39,777 bases of DNA from Chloroflexota bacterium (GCA_026713825.1 JAPONS010000013.1:1-39777); one strand, 5' to 3'. Positions 30,175 through 39,625 are shown, counted from the stretch's first letter. A program made the numbers and translations. The notes: generated from the letters alone by a model not told the origin.

Positions 30175-31347
30175 CTAGCCCCAGAGCTCGGAAGTGGCCA
30201 GGTCCGCGCCCTCCTTGAGGGCCTTGAACTTGGCCCACGCGATCTGCTGGTGGACGCGCCCTCCGAGGCCGCAGTCCGTGCCGGCGATGACGTTCTCGCG
30301 GCCGACGAGGCTGGCATACTTGAGGATGCGGTCGGCGACGAGGCGCGGGTGCTCGACGACGTTGGTCGCGTGGCTGACGACGCCGGGGACGAGGAGCTTG
30401 CCGTCGGGCAGCTTGGTTGTCTCCCAGACGCGCCACTCGTGGTCGTGACGGACGTTGCCGGCCTCGATGGAGAAGGCGTCGGCGTTGACCTTGAGCATGA
30501 TGTCGACGATGTCCTCGAGGGGGATGTCGTAGGTGTGCGGGCCGTGCCAGCTTCCCCAGCAGATGTGGTAGCGCACGAGCGACGAGGGGACGTTGGACAA
30601 GGCGTAGTTGAGGGCTTCCACGCGCAGGTCTGCGTACTTGCGGTACTCGTCCAGGTCAGGGCGGGAGACGAGCATGTCCCAGGTGTCGGGCAGGCCGGGG
30701 TCGTCGATCTGGATGACGAAACCGGCGTTGGCGATGGCCTCGTACTCCGGCCGCATCATCTCGGCGATGGCGTAGACGAACTCCTCTTCCGTCTTGTAGT
30801 ACTCGTTGAAGAGCCGGTGGTCGATGGTGCCGGGGGCGAGGGTGGGGATGAACCCCTCGGCGTAGTCCACGCCCTCCAGCGCCGCTTGAAAGTTGGCGAC
30901 GTCCGTGTTGACGAGGTCATGGCCGATGTAGGAGAGGGGCCCCGTGCAGATCTGCATCTCGCGAGGCTGGTATTCGCTGCTGACCAACCTCAGGCCAAAG
31001 CCCGATTCCTCTGCGTAGAACTCCCGAAAGTCGGTGCGGTCGCGGCCGTCCATGCTCATGGAGGCCACCTGACCCTCAGCGGGCACCTTCATCTCGAAGC
31101 CGCTGATGCGCTCGTCCAAGTAGAGGTTGAAGCTGGGCTTGGACTCCTCGCCCTCGCCGATGACGTCTATGCCCAACTCGACCTGCCGGTCGACCACCTC
31201 TTTGACCGCCTGCTTCACCTTTTGGTCGAATTCGGCCGGGTCATACGGCTGACCGGTGCGCTTTGCGGTGAGCAACGGCTGCAGGTACTTCGGACGGGGC
31301 AGGCTTCCTGCGTGCGTGGTGAGAATGTGGTCTTCACTTCGCTTCAT
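30175..31347 (-). CDS. MetE/UROD-like zinc methyltransferase, first of a tandem pair
   Basis: 390 aa from the ATG at 31347, with AGGAGGG upstream; longer frames run into the promoter region. The catalytic barrel shows 'ILTTHAGSLPRPKYL', 'LGIDVIGEGEESKPSF', 'FVIQIDDPGLPDTW', 'VRYHICWGSWHGPHTYD' (H-x-C zinc ligands) and 'IAGTDCGLGGRVHQ' (third Cys). This subgroup, annotated variously as methionine synthase II-like or epoxyalkane:CoM transferase-like, transfers alkyl groups to thiols. It differs clearly from its downstream partner, so it is an old paralogue rather than a recent duplicate. A good sigma70 promoter lies about 95-120 nt upstream. Confidence 0.88.
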   Translation of the reverse strand: MKRSEDHILTTHAGSLPRPKYLQPLLTAKRTGQPYDPAEFDQKVKQAVKEVVDRQVELGIDVIGEGEESKPSFNLYLDERISGFEMKVPAEGQVASMSMDGRDRTDFREFYAEESGFGLRLVSSEYQPREMQICTGPLSYIGHDLVNTDVANFQAALEGVDYAEGFIPTLAPGTIDHRLFNEYYKTEEEFVYAIAEMMRPEYEAIANAGFVIQIDDPGLPDTWDMLVSRPDLDEYRKYADLRVEALNYALSNVPSSLVRYHICWGSWHGPHTYDIPLEDIVDIMLKVNADAFSIEAGNVRHDHEWRVWETTKLPDGKLLVPGVVSHATNVVEHPRLVADRILKYASLVGRENVIAGTDCGLGGRVHQQIAWAKFKALKEGADLATSELWG

Positions 31348-31438
31348 GGGGACGGTCCCTCCTGCGTTGAGTTGACACTTGTGCCTGGAGATGCGGCACG
31401 GGCGCAGTCCATGGACACCTGCACCGTGCGGCGCACGA

Positions 31439-31467
31439 ATGCTATGGGGAAGGTGAATGGGTGTCAA
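31439..31467 (-). promoter_or_regulatory. Promoter of the tandem MetE-like genes
   Basis: Minus strand TTGACA (consensus -35), 17-bp spacer, TAGCAT (-10), about 92 nt before the ATG. It starts just past the terminator hairpin of the upstream Cache lipoprotein gene. I see no SAM or cobalamin riboswitch in the leader. Confidence 0.6.
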
Positions 31468-31477
31468 GGGCGGAAGA

Positions 31478-31512
31478 GGAGCCCCCTGTCGAGCGCGTCG
31501 ACAGGGGGCTCC
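31478..31512 (-). terminator. Terminator hairpin after the Cache lipoprotein gene
   Basis: GGAGCCCCCTGTCGA / TCGACAGGGGGCTCC, a perfect 15-bp stem with a GCGCG loop, about 25 nt beyond the stop on the minus strand. It is followed by TCTTCC rather than a long T-run. Confidence 0.7.
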
Positions 31513-31537
31513 TTGGCCAGATACACAGGTCCGAGCG

Positions 31538-32044
31538 CTAGCGCTGGTACCAGCCCGAGCCGAATATGAGGCCGTCTTTCTCGACGACCCACGAGTGTTT
31601 CTGTTCCTCAGCACCGGTGTTGGGGTTCAGGTACGTGTAGCTGACCCAATCGCCGTCTTCCGTGGCGGCCGCAAGGGCGTTTCCGAAGTGGAACCCGTCG
31701 GCTCCCTTGAAATCGTCCGACGACAGGGGCTTGCCAACGTTGTCAGGAATGGTGGCGTGGGCGATGAGCACGCCGTCCTCGTCGGCAATGAAGACGTACC
31801 AGTCGCCGTCGACGCTTGCCATGGTGTTGTAGTAGGCGACCGTGTCGTCGAGGCCGTCGTCCTCGTATCGCACGATGGCGTCTTCAACAAAGTACCTGGT
31901 GTATGCGCCGGGCTCCGTGACGGGCGAAGGAGTTTCACTGGTGTTGACCGAGACGTTTACACAGGCTGCAGCGAGCGCAAAGGCCGCAAAGGCAATTAGT
32001 GCAAGGGAACCGGTATTCAGGCACCTGCCGGGGCTCCAGTTCAT
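31538..32044 (-). CDS. Lipoprotein with single Cache-like sensor domain
   Basis: 168 aa from the ATG at 32044, with GGAGGG upstream. The signal 'LALIAFAAFALAAAC' has lipobox AAAC. After a short Thr/Pro linker, residues 45-168 fit a single Cache (sCache_2-like) domain: 'YTRYFVEDAIVRYEDDGLDDTV', 'DWYVFIADEDGVLIAHATIP', 'VGKPLSSDDFKGADGFHFG', 'DWVSYTYLNPNTGAEEQKHSWV' and 'LIFGSGWYQR'. Cache domains bind small carboxylates, amino acids and similar ligands, normally in chemoreceptors or kinases. Here there is no TM or signalling module, so it is a free-standing lipid-anchored binding protein. It is divergent from another lipoprotein gene. Confidence 0.85.
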   Translation of the reverse strand: MNWSPGRCLNTGSLALIAFAAFALAAACVNVSVNTSETPSPVTEPGAYTRYFVEDAIVRYEDDGLDDTVAYYNTMASVDGDWYVFIADEDGVLIAHATIPDNVGKPLSSDDFKGADGFHFGNALAAATEDGDWVSYTYLNPNTGAEEQKHSWVVEKDGLIFGSGWYQR

Positions 32045-32211
32045 GGTGTTTCTCCCTCCACTTCGGAACCAAGTTTGCTTGATTGCCAATCTCAGAATAC
32101 GTTGGGCCTTTGTTTCTTACAAGCAAAAAGTACAAAAGCCCCTAACGTGGGGCCATTTGATAGTGTACCATCTGCGGGTGAAACCCTGATAAAAACGAAG
32201 GAGGGGTGGTA

Positions 32212-32829
32212 GTGAAGACACTGCGGACGACGATATTTGTCCTTGTCGCCCTCGTTGCCCTGTTTGCTGTGGCGTGCGGTGATTCCGAGGAGGAGACCGT
32301 GGTGGAGCCGACACCCGAGCCCACGGTGGCGCCAACGCCTGTGCCCCCGACACCGGTTCCCCCGACGCCGACTTCCGAGCCGGTCATGCCGCCCGCTGAT
32401 TCGACGGACGGCGACGCGACGGCCATGACGTTCGACGTGCCGGACTTCGGGCCCGAAACGACGGGCCAGGAAATTGCCGATGCGTTCTTCAGTCCGGAGG
32501 AGATTTCCTGCATCACCACCGCCATAGGTCCCGAAGGGGTCCAGGCATTGCTTGGGGCAAACGTACTGGACCCAGCCGCGCAAGGCTCGACAGAGGTGTT
32601 CGGCGAGTGCCTTACCCAGGAGAATTCCGTCACGCTCTTCCTTGCGGGGTTCAAGGCAGCAGCCGGCGGCGCCTTTGACGAGGACACCCTGAACTGTATC
32701 GGCAACGCGATTGCGCCGAACTACAAGGCGCTGTTCGCGGCTGAGACGGACCCGGCAGTGATGTTCGGGATATTGCCCTGTCTCTCTCCAGAACAGATGA
32801 CGGCGCTATCAGGTCTCGCGCCTCAGTAG
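32212..32829 (+). CDS. Predicted lipoprotein with internal Cys-containing repeats
   Basis: 205 aa from the GTG at 32212, chosen for AAGGAGG eight bases upstream; a GTG two codons earlier is possible. The signal 'TIFVLVALVALFAVAC' has lipobox AVAC. A Pro/Thr linker ('PTPVPPTPVPPTPTSEP') leads to an alpha-helical domain with two related halves: 'SCITTAIGPEGVQALL' to 'GECLTQE', and 'NCIGNAIAPNYKALF' to 'PCLSPEQM'. Each half has a Cys at the start and end, so two disulfides are likely. The family is unnamed. The linker is close in sequence to that of the ricin-like lipoprotein, suggesting one cell-envelope lipoprotein set. Confidence 0.82.
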   Translation: MKTLRTTIFVLVALVALFAVACGDSEEETVVEPTPEPTVAPTPVPPTPVPPTPTSEPVMPPADSTDGDATAMTFDVPDFGPETTGQEIADAFFSPEEISCITTAIGPEGVQALLGANVLDPAAQGSTEVFGECLTQENSVTLFLAGFKAAAGGAFDEDTLNCIGNAIAPNYKALFAAETDPAVMFGILPCLSPEQMTALSGLAPQ

Positions 32830-32856
32830 CGGGGCGGGCTTACAGTAATTGGTGAC

Positions 32857-32907
32857 GTGCCCTCCGGTGTGGAGGGCGGCACGGGCGGGGGCAGCGACCC
32901 CGCCCGT
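32857..32907 (+). terminator. Two consecutive hairpins after the Cys-repeat lipoprotein gene
   Basis: GCCCTCC/GGAGGGC (32859-32865 with 32871-32877), then ACGGGCGGGG/CCCCGCCCGT (32881-32890 with 32898-32907) followed by CTTGT. They lie 28-80 nt after the stop and are probably terminating. Confidence 0.6.
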
Positions 32908-33026
32908 CTTGTCGCCGTGAAGTACCGCGCAAGTGTCACTGTCACAGTTGCTCCCTGGCTGAGGGATTGGTAGGCTTCGCACCATCCCGGACCATTGAAC
33001 ATTGCAATCTTTGTGGGGGAACCGCA

Positions 33027-36000
33027 TTGCAGGTTTACCTGGAGCCATACGGCAGGCCATCGCGAGAGCGGCTGCAGGCGCTGGTGGCAGAGGCCAAGGC
33101 AACGAACCCGCTGGCACCGGTGACCGTCGTGCCGCCGAACGCCTACGCGGGCATCGGCCTGCGGCGCGTGCTGGCGGGGGAGAGCGGGCTGCTCAACGTT
33201 GGCTTCATGGCCTTCGCGCGCCTGGCAGAGCAGCTTGGCGCCCCGAGCATGGCGGCGCAAGGACGCCGGCCCCTGTCGGCCGCGGCGGAGATGGCCGTGA
33301 TCCGCGGGGTGGCGACCGAGCTCGCAGGGCAGGGGGGGCCGCTCGGCGGCGTCGCGACGCACCCGACGCTGCACCGCTCGCTGCAATCGACGTTCCAGGA
33401 GCTCGTGAAGCTGACAGAGAGCGAATTGGACGCGCTGGCGGCGTTGGACGACCTGAGGCAGGCGACGGTTGAGTTGTTCCGCAGCTTCCGGGACCAGACC
33501 AAGGGGTACTACGGGCGGGAGGACATGGCGTGGGCGGCTGCTGAGGCGGTGCGCTCGGGCAGGGGGGAGCCGGCGCTGCGAGACCTAGGCGGGCTGGTCT
33601 TCTTCCTCCTACCGAAACCCTCGCCCGCCGAAATTGCGCTTCTGGACGCGCTTGCCGGAGCGGCACCGTGCAACCTCGTGGTGGGCCGTGCGGGCGAGGC
33701 GGACGTCGACGACGCGGAGGGCGTGTGGTGGGAGAGCCTTGGCACGGCGACCGCCGCGGGGTCCAGCGCCGACTCGACGGGCGTTGACGCCGCGCCAGAG
33801 GCAATCGTGTCGGCGCCGGACGCGCGCGAGGAGGTGCGGCAGGCAGTGCGGGAGATGCTTCGCCTGGCGGAGGATGGCGTGCCCTTCCACCGCATGGCGG
33901 CGCTCTACCGACGGGTCGACCCCTACGCCTTTCAGCTACGAATGGAGCTTGGCTTCGGGGGGATACCGGTGGCCGGGCCGGACCCGTCGCCGCTGCGGGA
34001 CTCGGCGTCCGGGCGACTGTTCACCGGACTGCTTGCGGTCATCGAAGACGACTTTGGCCGGGCGTCGCTGATGCAGTGGCTGGCGGACGCGCCGGTGTGG
34101 AACGCCGCGAGCAACCATTCGGCCTCCGGCGAGCGCCAGCGGTGGGAGGCGCTCTCGCGGGAAGCGGGCATCGTGCGCGGCGTGGAGCAGTGGAAGGACA
34201 GGCTGCAGAAGCTCACCGCCGAGCTGGAAAAGCGCCTTGAGCCGTCGGAAGGACGGGGCGAGCTCAGCGAAGGCCAATCGAGGGCGTATGCCGAGCGGGT
34301 TGCCAGCGCCAAGCGGCTGGCCGCGTTTGTGGAGCGGCTGTCGGAGCAGGCGCCCCCGGTGAACGGCAGCGCGTGGAGCGCGTACGCAGGGTGGGCCAAG
34401 AGCGCTCTCAGGGACTATGCACAGGGACAACGCGGATGGACAGAGCCACAACTGGACGCGCTGCGCCGCATCGAACTGGCGTTGGAGGAGTTGGGCAAGC
34501 TGGACGCCGTGGAAGCTGAGACGACGCTGGCGAGGTTCCGGCAGGCGCTTGACCATGCACTCTCAAGACCCGTCGGCCGAAGCGGGGCCACGGGCACGGG
34601 CGTATTCGTGGCGGGGCTTGGCACGGCGACCGGCATGGAGTTCGAAGCTGTCTGGCTGCTGGGCATGTCGGAGGGTGACTCCCCGGCTCGAGCCAGCGAA
34701 GACCCGCTGCTGCCCGATGCGATACGGGCGACATTGCCCAAGCGGACGTTGCCGCTACGGCGGGAGGAGCAGCTGCTGGAGCGCGGCAGCTACCTGGCCG
34801 CGCTGGCGACGGGGCAACGCAGGCGGCTTTCATACTCCCGTGTGGATCCGGTTCAGCGGCGGCCGCAGTACCCCTCGCCCTGGCTCCTCGAGGCCGCATC
34901 GACGCTGGCCGGCGAGCCCGTGACGTCCGACAGGCTCAACGGGTACGGCGCACCCTGGATGACGGTGATCGAGTCGATGGAGGACGCGCTGCGGTTGGCG
35001 GAGAGAGGCCGCGCCGCCGACGGGCACGAGTATGACGTGCTGGCGCTTGCCGACTGGCGCAGGTCGGGGAACCGCCTTCGCTGGCACCCGCTGGCGTCGG
35101 GCGGCGCGCCGCTGGGCCGCGCGCTCGCGATGGAGCGAGGGCGCGGTTCGACGGAACTCACGGCGTGGGACGGGTATGTTGGCGACATCGCGCCGGGCAG
35201 CGCGCGGTTGGGGGGGTCGCTCTCGCAGGTCATGTCGCCGACGCGACTCGAGACGTGGGCCACCTGCCCGTACCGGCACTTCCTTGGAAGCGTCCTCCGG
35301 CTTGCGGCATGGGAGACGCCGGAAGAGGTGTTGACCATCTCCGCGCTGGAGCGGGGCAACCTGATCCACGGCATCCTGGAAGCGTTCATCAATGAGGCGC
35401 TCGCAGCGGGAGCTCCCCAGCCGGAGCAGGGGTGGACGGCACAGGACCGGGAGCGGCTCCGGGAGATTGCTGCCGAGAGGTTCGCGGATGCCGAGCAACG
35501 GGGCGTGACCGGACGGCGCGCACTGTGGGAGGTGGTGCAGGAGGACATTCTGCAGGACCTGGACCGGTTTCTGGAGGACGATGCGCGATACCGGGCCGCC
35601 GAGGGCATGCTGCCCCTTCACGCCGAGTACGGGTTTGGCTTTGGCAGCGGCGATCCGGTGTCACTGACGCTGCCCGGCGGCGCAGTGCAGTTTCGCGGTT
35701 ACATCGATCGGGTGGACGCCTCCGCCGACGGTCTGCGCGCGGTGGTGATGGACTACAAGACCGGCAACACTTACCAGTATCAGAAGATGAAGGATGACCC
35801 GCTGGTGGCGGGGAAGAAGCTGCAGCTGCCCGTCTATGCGCTGGCGGTGCGCGAAAGGATGCTGCCGAACGCCACGCTGCGAGCGGAATACTGGTTCGTG
35901 TCCGCCACGGGCGCTGCGGCGCACTACCCCGTTGACCTGGACGCCATCGAAGCAACGTTCAGAACGACGGTGCTGTCCATCGCCGAGGGGGTCCGCGGCG

Positions 36001-36200
36001 GCGTCTTTCCCGCCGTCCCAGGACCCAACCGCAACGGCGAGTTCGAGAACTGCCGCTACTGTGACTTCAAGCGAGTCTGTCCCGCCAACAAGCAAGCGTT
36101 GTGGGCGCGAAAGGCGGGCTCGCAGCAGGCGCAGGCCTACGCGAGGCTCGGCGCACCCGCGGGCGACGAGGACGACAGCGAAGAAGAGGACGTCGAATGA
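33027..36200 (+). CDS. addB: AddB-like PD-(D/E)XK nuclease and inactivated helicase subunit
   Basis: About 1057 aa from a TTG at 33027 (GGGGGA seven bases upstream); a TTG at 32967 would add 20 residues. It resembles AddB of the AddAB double-strand-break repair enzyme. The N-terminal helicase-like region keeps 'VTVVPPNAYAGIGLRRVLA' and 'LLNVGFMAFARLAEQL', but the first loop 'YLEPYGRPSRERL' lacks a GKT Walker A, so ATPase activity is doubtful. The C-terminal nuclease has 'VVMDYKTGN' (about residue 905). Fe-S cluster Cys are in 'TCPYRHFLG' (about 747) and 'CRYCDFKRVCP' (about 1008). Its stop overlaps the addA-like start by 4 bp (ATGA), so both subunits are co-translated. Confidence 0.88.
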   Translation: MQVYLEPYGRPSRERLQALVAEAKATNPLAPVTVVPPNAYAGIGLRRVLAGESGLLNVGFMAFARLAEQLGAPSMAAQGRRPLSAAAEMAVIRGVATELAGQGGPLGGVATHPTLHRSLQSTFQELVKLTESELDALAALDDLRQATVELFRSFRDQTKGYYGREDMAWAAAEAVRSGRGEPALRDLGGLVFFLLPKPSPAEIALLDALAGAAPCNLVVGRAGEADVDDAEGVWWESLGTATAAGSSADSTGVDAAPEAIVSAPDAREEVRQAVREMLRLAEDGVPFHRMAALYRRVDPYAFQLRMELGFGGIPVAGPDPSPLRDSASGRLFTGLLAVIEDDFGRASLMQWLADAPVWNAASNHSASGERQRWEALSREAGIVRGVEQWKDRLQKLTAELEKRLEPSEGRGELSEGQSRAYAERVASAKRLAAFVERLSEQAPPVNGSAWSAYAGWAKSALRDYAQGQRGWTEPQLDALRRIELALEELGKLDAVEAETTLARFRQALDHALSRPVGRSGATGTGVFVAGLGTATGMEFEAVWLLGMSEGDSPARASEDPLLPDAIRATLPKRTLPLRREEQLLERGSYLAALATGQRRRLSYSRVDPVQRRPQYPSPWLLEAASTLAGEPVTSDRLNGYGAPWMTVIESMEDALRLAERGRAADGHEYDVLALADWRRSGNRLRWHPLASGGAPLGRALAMERGRGSTELTAWDGYVGDIAPGSARLGGSLSQVMSPTRLETWATCPYRHFLGSVLRLAAWETPEEVLTISALERGNLIHGILEAFINEALAAGAPQPEQGWTAQDRERLREIAAERFADAEQRGVTGRRALWEVVQEDILQDLDRFLEDDARYRAAEGMLPLHAEYGFGFGSGDPVSLTLPGGAVQFRGYIDRVDASADGLRAVVMDYKTGNTYQYQKMKDDPLVAGKKLQLPVYALAVRERMLPNATLRAEYWFVSATGAAAHYPVDLDAIEATFRTTVLSIAEGVRGGVFPAVPGPNRNGEFENCRYCDFKRVCPANKQALWARKAGSQQAQAYARLGAPAGDEDDSEEEDVE

Positions 36201-39200
36201 CCGGGCATCAGGGTTTCGAGGACCAGCATCACCGTGACCGCATTCAGTCCAGCCTGGACGAGAACCTCTTCGTCGAGGCGGGCGCCGGCACCGGGAAGAC
36301 CACCGCGCTGGTGGGACGCATCGTCACACTGATCACTTCAGGACAGGGCCAGATGGCGGGACTGGCAGCCATCACGTTCACGGAGGCGGCCGCCGCCGAG
36401 CTGCGGGACCGTGTGCGGCGGGAGCTCGAGAAGGCGGCGGCGGACGAGGGCCTGGACGCGGACTCGCGTGCCAGGCGCCGAAAGTCTGTGGCGGAGATGG
36501 ACGCGGCGTCGATCCAGACGCTGCACAGCTTTGCGCAGTCGCTGTTGCGGGAACTCCCGCTGGAGGCGGGGCTGCCGCCGGGCTTCGAGATGATGGACGG
36601 TGTCGAGGCGGACCTGCGCTTCCAGGAAGCGTGGGACGCATGGCTGGACCATACGCTGGAATCAGACGACCTGGGGCCCAAGCTGGCCCGGGCGCTGCAC
36701 CTTGGCCTGAACCTGGAGCTACTCCGCCAAATCGCCATGCTTCTCGACCGTGACTACGACCTCGTAGCGAAGGCGTCCATCCCGGCAGCGCCCGAACCGC
36801 CGCTCACTATTGGCGCCCGGTTGGCTGAGGCGTTGCCGGAAATCGAACGACTGATGGATCTGTCGCAGATTGGCGCGGGCGACCCGCTGTACGACCTCGC
36901 GACGGAGGTTGCAGGGGTGGCGCAGCGGTTGCCGGAGGCTGGCAGCGCCAGCCTCGGAGGCAACAGTCCCGGCGGTAATCGTGGCAGCTATGAGCGGGCA
37001 ATCGTGCGACTGCTGGGCTGGCAGCGGCTGCACACCAACCGCGGCAGCATGAGGGACTGGGACAAGGACCCAGTCAGCGGCGACAACGCTTGCAGGCTGC
37101 TGAAGGCCCTCATGAAGGAGCTGGACGACATCCGCCAAGAGGAGATCCTGGCGCTGCGGAGGGCAGCCTTCACACCGGCGCTGGAGGCTGTGCGGGAGTT
37201 TGTGGTGGAGCAATCTCACAGGAGGAAATCGGCCGGGCAGGCAGGGTTCCACGACCTGCTTGTGTGGGCGCGGGACATGCTGCGCGACAACCGCGAGGCG
37301 CGTCGGCGGTTCCAGCGAAAGTTCCACCACATCCTTGTGGACGAATTCCAGGACACGGACCCCATCCAGGTGGAAATCGCCTTCTACCTTGCGGGTGACC
37401 CGGACGAGACCAATGCCGGCGCGTCCGGGGGCTGGGAGGCGGTCGCACCGGTCCCCGGCAAGCTATTCATGGTGGGTGACCCGAAGCAGTCGATCTACCG
37501 GTTCCGCCGGGCGGACATCGTGACGATGGCGCACGTACGCGACCACCTCGTCGACGAGAGCACACCGTTGCAGCAGAACTTCCGCTCGCAGCAGAGCATC
37601 ATCTCGTGGGTCAACCACGTTTTTGGGAAGTGGATGCGGGCAGACCACCAAGAACTGCAGGCGGAGTACCGGGACCTCGTCGCCACCCACGGAGTGACCG
37701 AGGAGGGCCAGGAAGCGCCGGAGCCGGCGGTGTACTACATGGGCGAGGACATCGACGCCAGTATGGACACCGCCAGGCGCATGGAGGGCCAGGCTTCGGC
37801 CGCCCTGGTGCGCGAGATCAGGGAGGACCGGTGGCAGGTGCGGGACCAGTCGACGGAGGCGTGGCGGGACGCCACCTACCGGGACGTTTGCGTTTTGCTC
37901 CCGACAAGAACAAACCTTGACACGCTGGAGCAGGCGCTGGAAGCGGCGGACGTGCCCTATCGAATTGAGAGCGAGTCAATCGTGCTTGGCACGGAGGACG
38001 TGCGGCAACTGCTGAATTGTCTACGGGCCATCGATAGTCCGGGTGACCAGGTGGCGCTGGTTGCCGCGCTGCGCTCGTCGGCATTCGCCTGCAGCGACGT
38101 GGAGCTTCTGCAGTTTGCCGACAGTGGGGGGCGCTTCGACTACCTGCATCCCGGGGCGGCCACGGGGCCCGTTGCCGACGCCCTGGCGGCGTTGCGCGAG
38201 TTCCACGAATCTTCCGGGCTGACGCCACCGGACGCGTTCATAGAGGCGTTCATCCGGGAACGCCGGCTGGTGGAACTCTCCTTCGACCGGCGGCGGCCGC
38301 GGGAGCGGTGGCGGCGGCTGCGGTTCGTGGTGGAACAGGCGCGAGCGTACCTTCGGGCGGGCGGCAGCTCGCTGCGGGGGTTTCTCGACTGGATCGAGCG
38401 GCAGGTGGCGGAGGGGGCTCGCGCGGTGGAATCGCCGGCGCCGGAGTCGGACGAGGACTGCGTGCGGATAATGACGATTCACGCGGCAAAGGGGCTGGAG
38501 TTTCCCATTGTGTTGCTCAATGGGCTTGGGGGTGGCCAACGCACTACACCGGAGGCCGTGATCGTGGACAGGAGCACTGGGCAGGCTGAAGTCAACATAA
38601 GCATTTCCCGGGGCGTTCACGTGTCAACGCAGGGGTATACGCCGGCGCAGGAACGGGAAAAGGCAGCGAGTGAGGCAGAGGGTGTTCGGCTGGCATACGT
38701 GGCCTGCACCCGCGCCAGGGACCATCTGGTTGTGAGCCTCTTTCGGAAGACCAGCAAGAATGACAATTCTCGGGCTGCCAAGATGGCAGGGTATTGCGAA
38801 GACCGCCCGGAACTTCATCGGGAGCTCGACTGGAGGCGGCTGGCGGCGGCCGCCGAGGCCTACGCGCCGCAGGCCGATGAGGACCGGGGCACGTCCGCTG
38901 GAGACTTCGACGGCGCGCGCGCCGAGTGGGCGGCGCGGCGCGAGTCGACCATTGCGGAGGCGTCTCAGCCGCAGGCGCAGGCGGTCACGGCCATCGCGCA
39001 GGGAACGAAGGGGCAGGCGCCCGGGTCCGCGCCGCCTGACGACACCGTGACGTCGGACAAGACAGAGGGCAGCGACGGCGAGGTATCGTACCGGCGTGGG
39101 CGCGCCGGCACGAACCTGGGCCGCGCAGTCCACGCCGTGCTGCAGAGCATTGACTTGCTGACGGGAGAGGGGCTGGAGGACATCTGCCGCGCGCAGGCGG

Positions 39201-39625
39201 AGGCGGAAGGCATCGGGGATATGGCGGAGGAGGTCATGGAGCTGTCACGCAACGCGCTGGCAATGAAGACCGTTCGGGACCTAGTTGCGATGGTTGGGCA
39301 GGGCTCTGCCAGCTACTACCGCGAGGTCTTCGTGAGCGCGAAGCTGGGCGGCAGGCTGGTGGAAGGGTTCATCGACCTGTTGATCGATAGGCCGGACGGC
39401 GTATCTATCGTGGACTACAAGACAGACCGCCTGACTCCGAAGGGAGTACAGGAGCTGGGGCCGGAGTATGAGATCCAATTGGGGCTCTATGCCTGGGCGG
39501 TCGCAGAGACCACCAAGAGGCCAGTGAAGGGGGCTACGCTTCTCTTCCTACGGCCCGAAGAAGAGCGGCCATTCACTGACGTCGATTCTCTCATTGGGCA
39601 GGCCAAGGCTGCTGCGGAGGCATGA
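36197..39625 (+). CDS. addA: AddA-like UvrD/Rep helicase-nuclease
   Basis: 1142 aa from the ATG that overlaps the addB-like stop. Superfamily 1 helicase motifs are all visible: I 'EAGAGTGKTTALVGRI' (about residue 30), Ia 'AITFTEAAAAELRDRV', II 'ILVDEFQDTDPIQ', III 'MVGDPKQSIYRFRRADI', IV 'QQNFRSQQSII', V 'IMTIHAAKGLEFPIVLL', VI 'VACTRARDHLVVS'. The C-terminal RecB-type nuclease shows 'NLGRAVHAVLQSIDL' and 'VSIVDYKTDRL'. Together with the upstream subunit it processes DNA ends for RecA-dependent repair. Length and layout match AddA. A strong terminator follows 28 bp after the stop. Confidence 0.93.
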   Translation: MTGHQGFEDQHHRDRIQSSLDENLFVEAGAGTGKTTALVGRIVTLITSGQGQMAGLAAITFTEAAAAELRDRVRRELEKAAADEGLDADSRARRRKSVAEMDAASIQTLHSFAQSLLRELPLEAGLPPGFEMMDGVEADLRFQEAWDAWLDHTLESDDLGPKLARALHLGLNLELLRQIAMLLDRDYDLVAKASIPAAPEPPLTIGARLAEALPEIERLMDLSQIGAGDPLYDLATEVAGVAQRLPEAGSASLGGNSPGGNRGSYERAIVRLLGWQRLHTNRGSMRDWDKDPVSGDNACRLLKALMKELDDIRQEEILALRRAAFTPALEAVREFVVEQSHRRKSAGQAGFHDLLVWARDMLRDNREARRRFQRKFHHILVDEFQDTDPIQVEIAFYLAGDPDETNAGASGGWEAVAPVPGKLFMVGDPKQSIYRFRRADIVTMAHVRDHLVDESTPLQQNFRSQQSIISWVNHVFGKWMRADHQELQAEYRDLVATHGVTEEGQEAPEPAVYYMGEDIDASMDTARRMEGQASAALVREIREDRWQVRDQSTEAWRDATYRDVCVLLPTRTNLDTLEQALEAADVPYRIESESIVLGTEDVRQLLNCLRAIDSPGDQVALVAALRSSAFACSDVELLQFADSGGRFDYLHPGAATGPVADALAALREFHESSGLTPPDAFIEAFIRERRLVELSFDRRRPRERWRRLRFVVEQARAYLRAGGSSLRGFLDWIERQVAEGARAVESPAPESDEDCVRIMTIHAAKGLEFPIVLLNGLGGGQRTTPEAVIVDRSTGQAEVNISISRGVHVSTQGYTPAQEREKAASEAEGVRLAYVACTRARDHLVVSLFRKTSKNDNSRAAKMAGYCEDRPELHRELDWRRLAAAAEAYAPQADEDRGTSAGDFDGARAEWAARRESTIAEASQPQAQAVTAIAQGTKGQAPGSAPPDDTVTSDKTEGSDGEVSYRRGRAGTNLGRAVHAVLQSIDLLTGEGLEDICRAQAEAEGIGDMAEEVMELSRNALAMKTVRDLVAMVGQGSASYYREVFVSAKLGGRLVEGFIDLLIDRPDGVSIVDYKTDRLTPKGVQELGPEYEIQLGLYAWAVAETTKRPVKGATLLFLRPEEERPFTDVDSLIGQAKAAAEA

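Noticed and set aside
31348-31477. Riboswitch (SAM, SAH or cobalamin) ahead of the MetE-like pair
   Set aside because: The leader after the predicted promoter is only about 90 nt and I see no conserved box of these classes.
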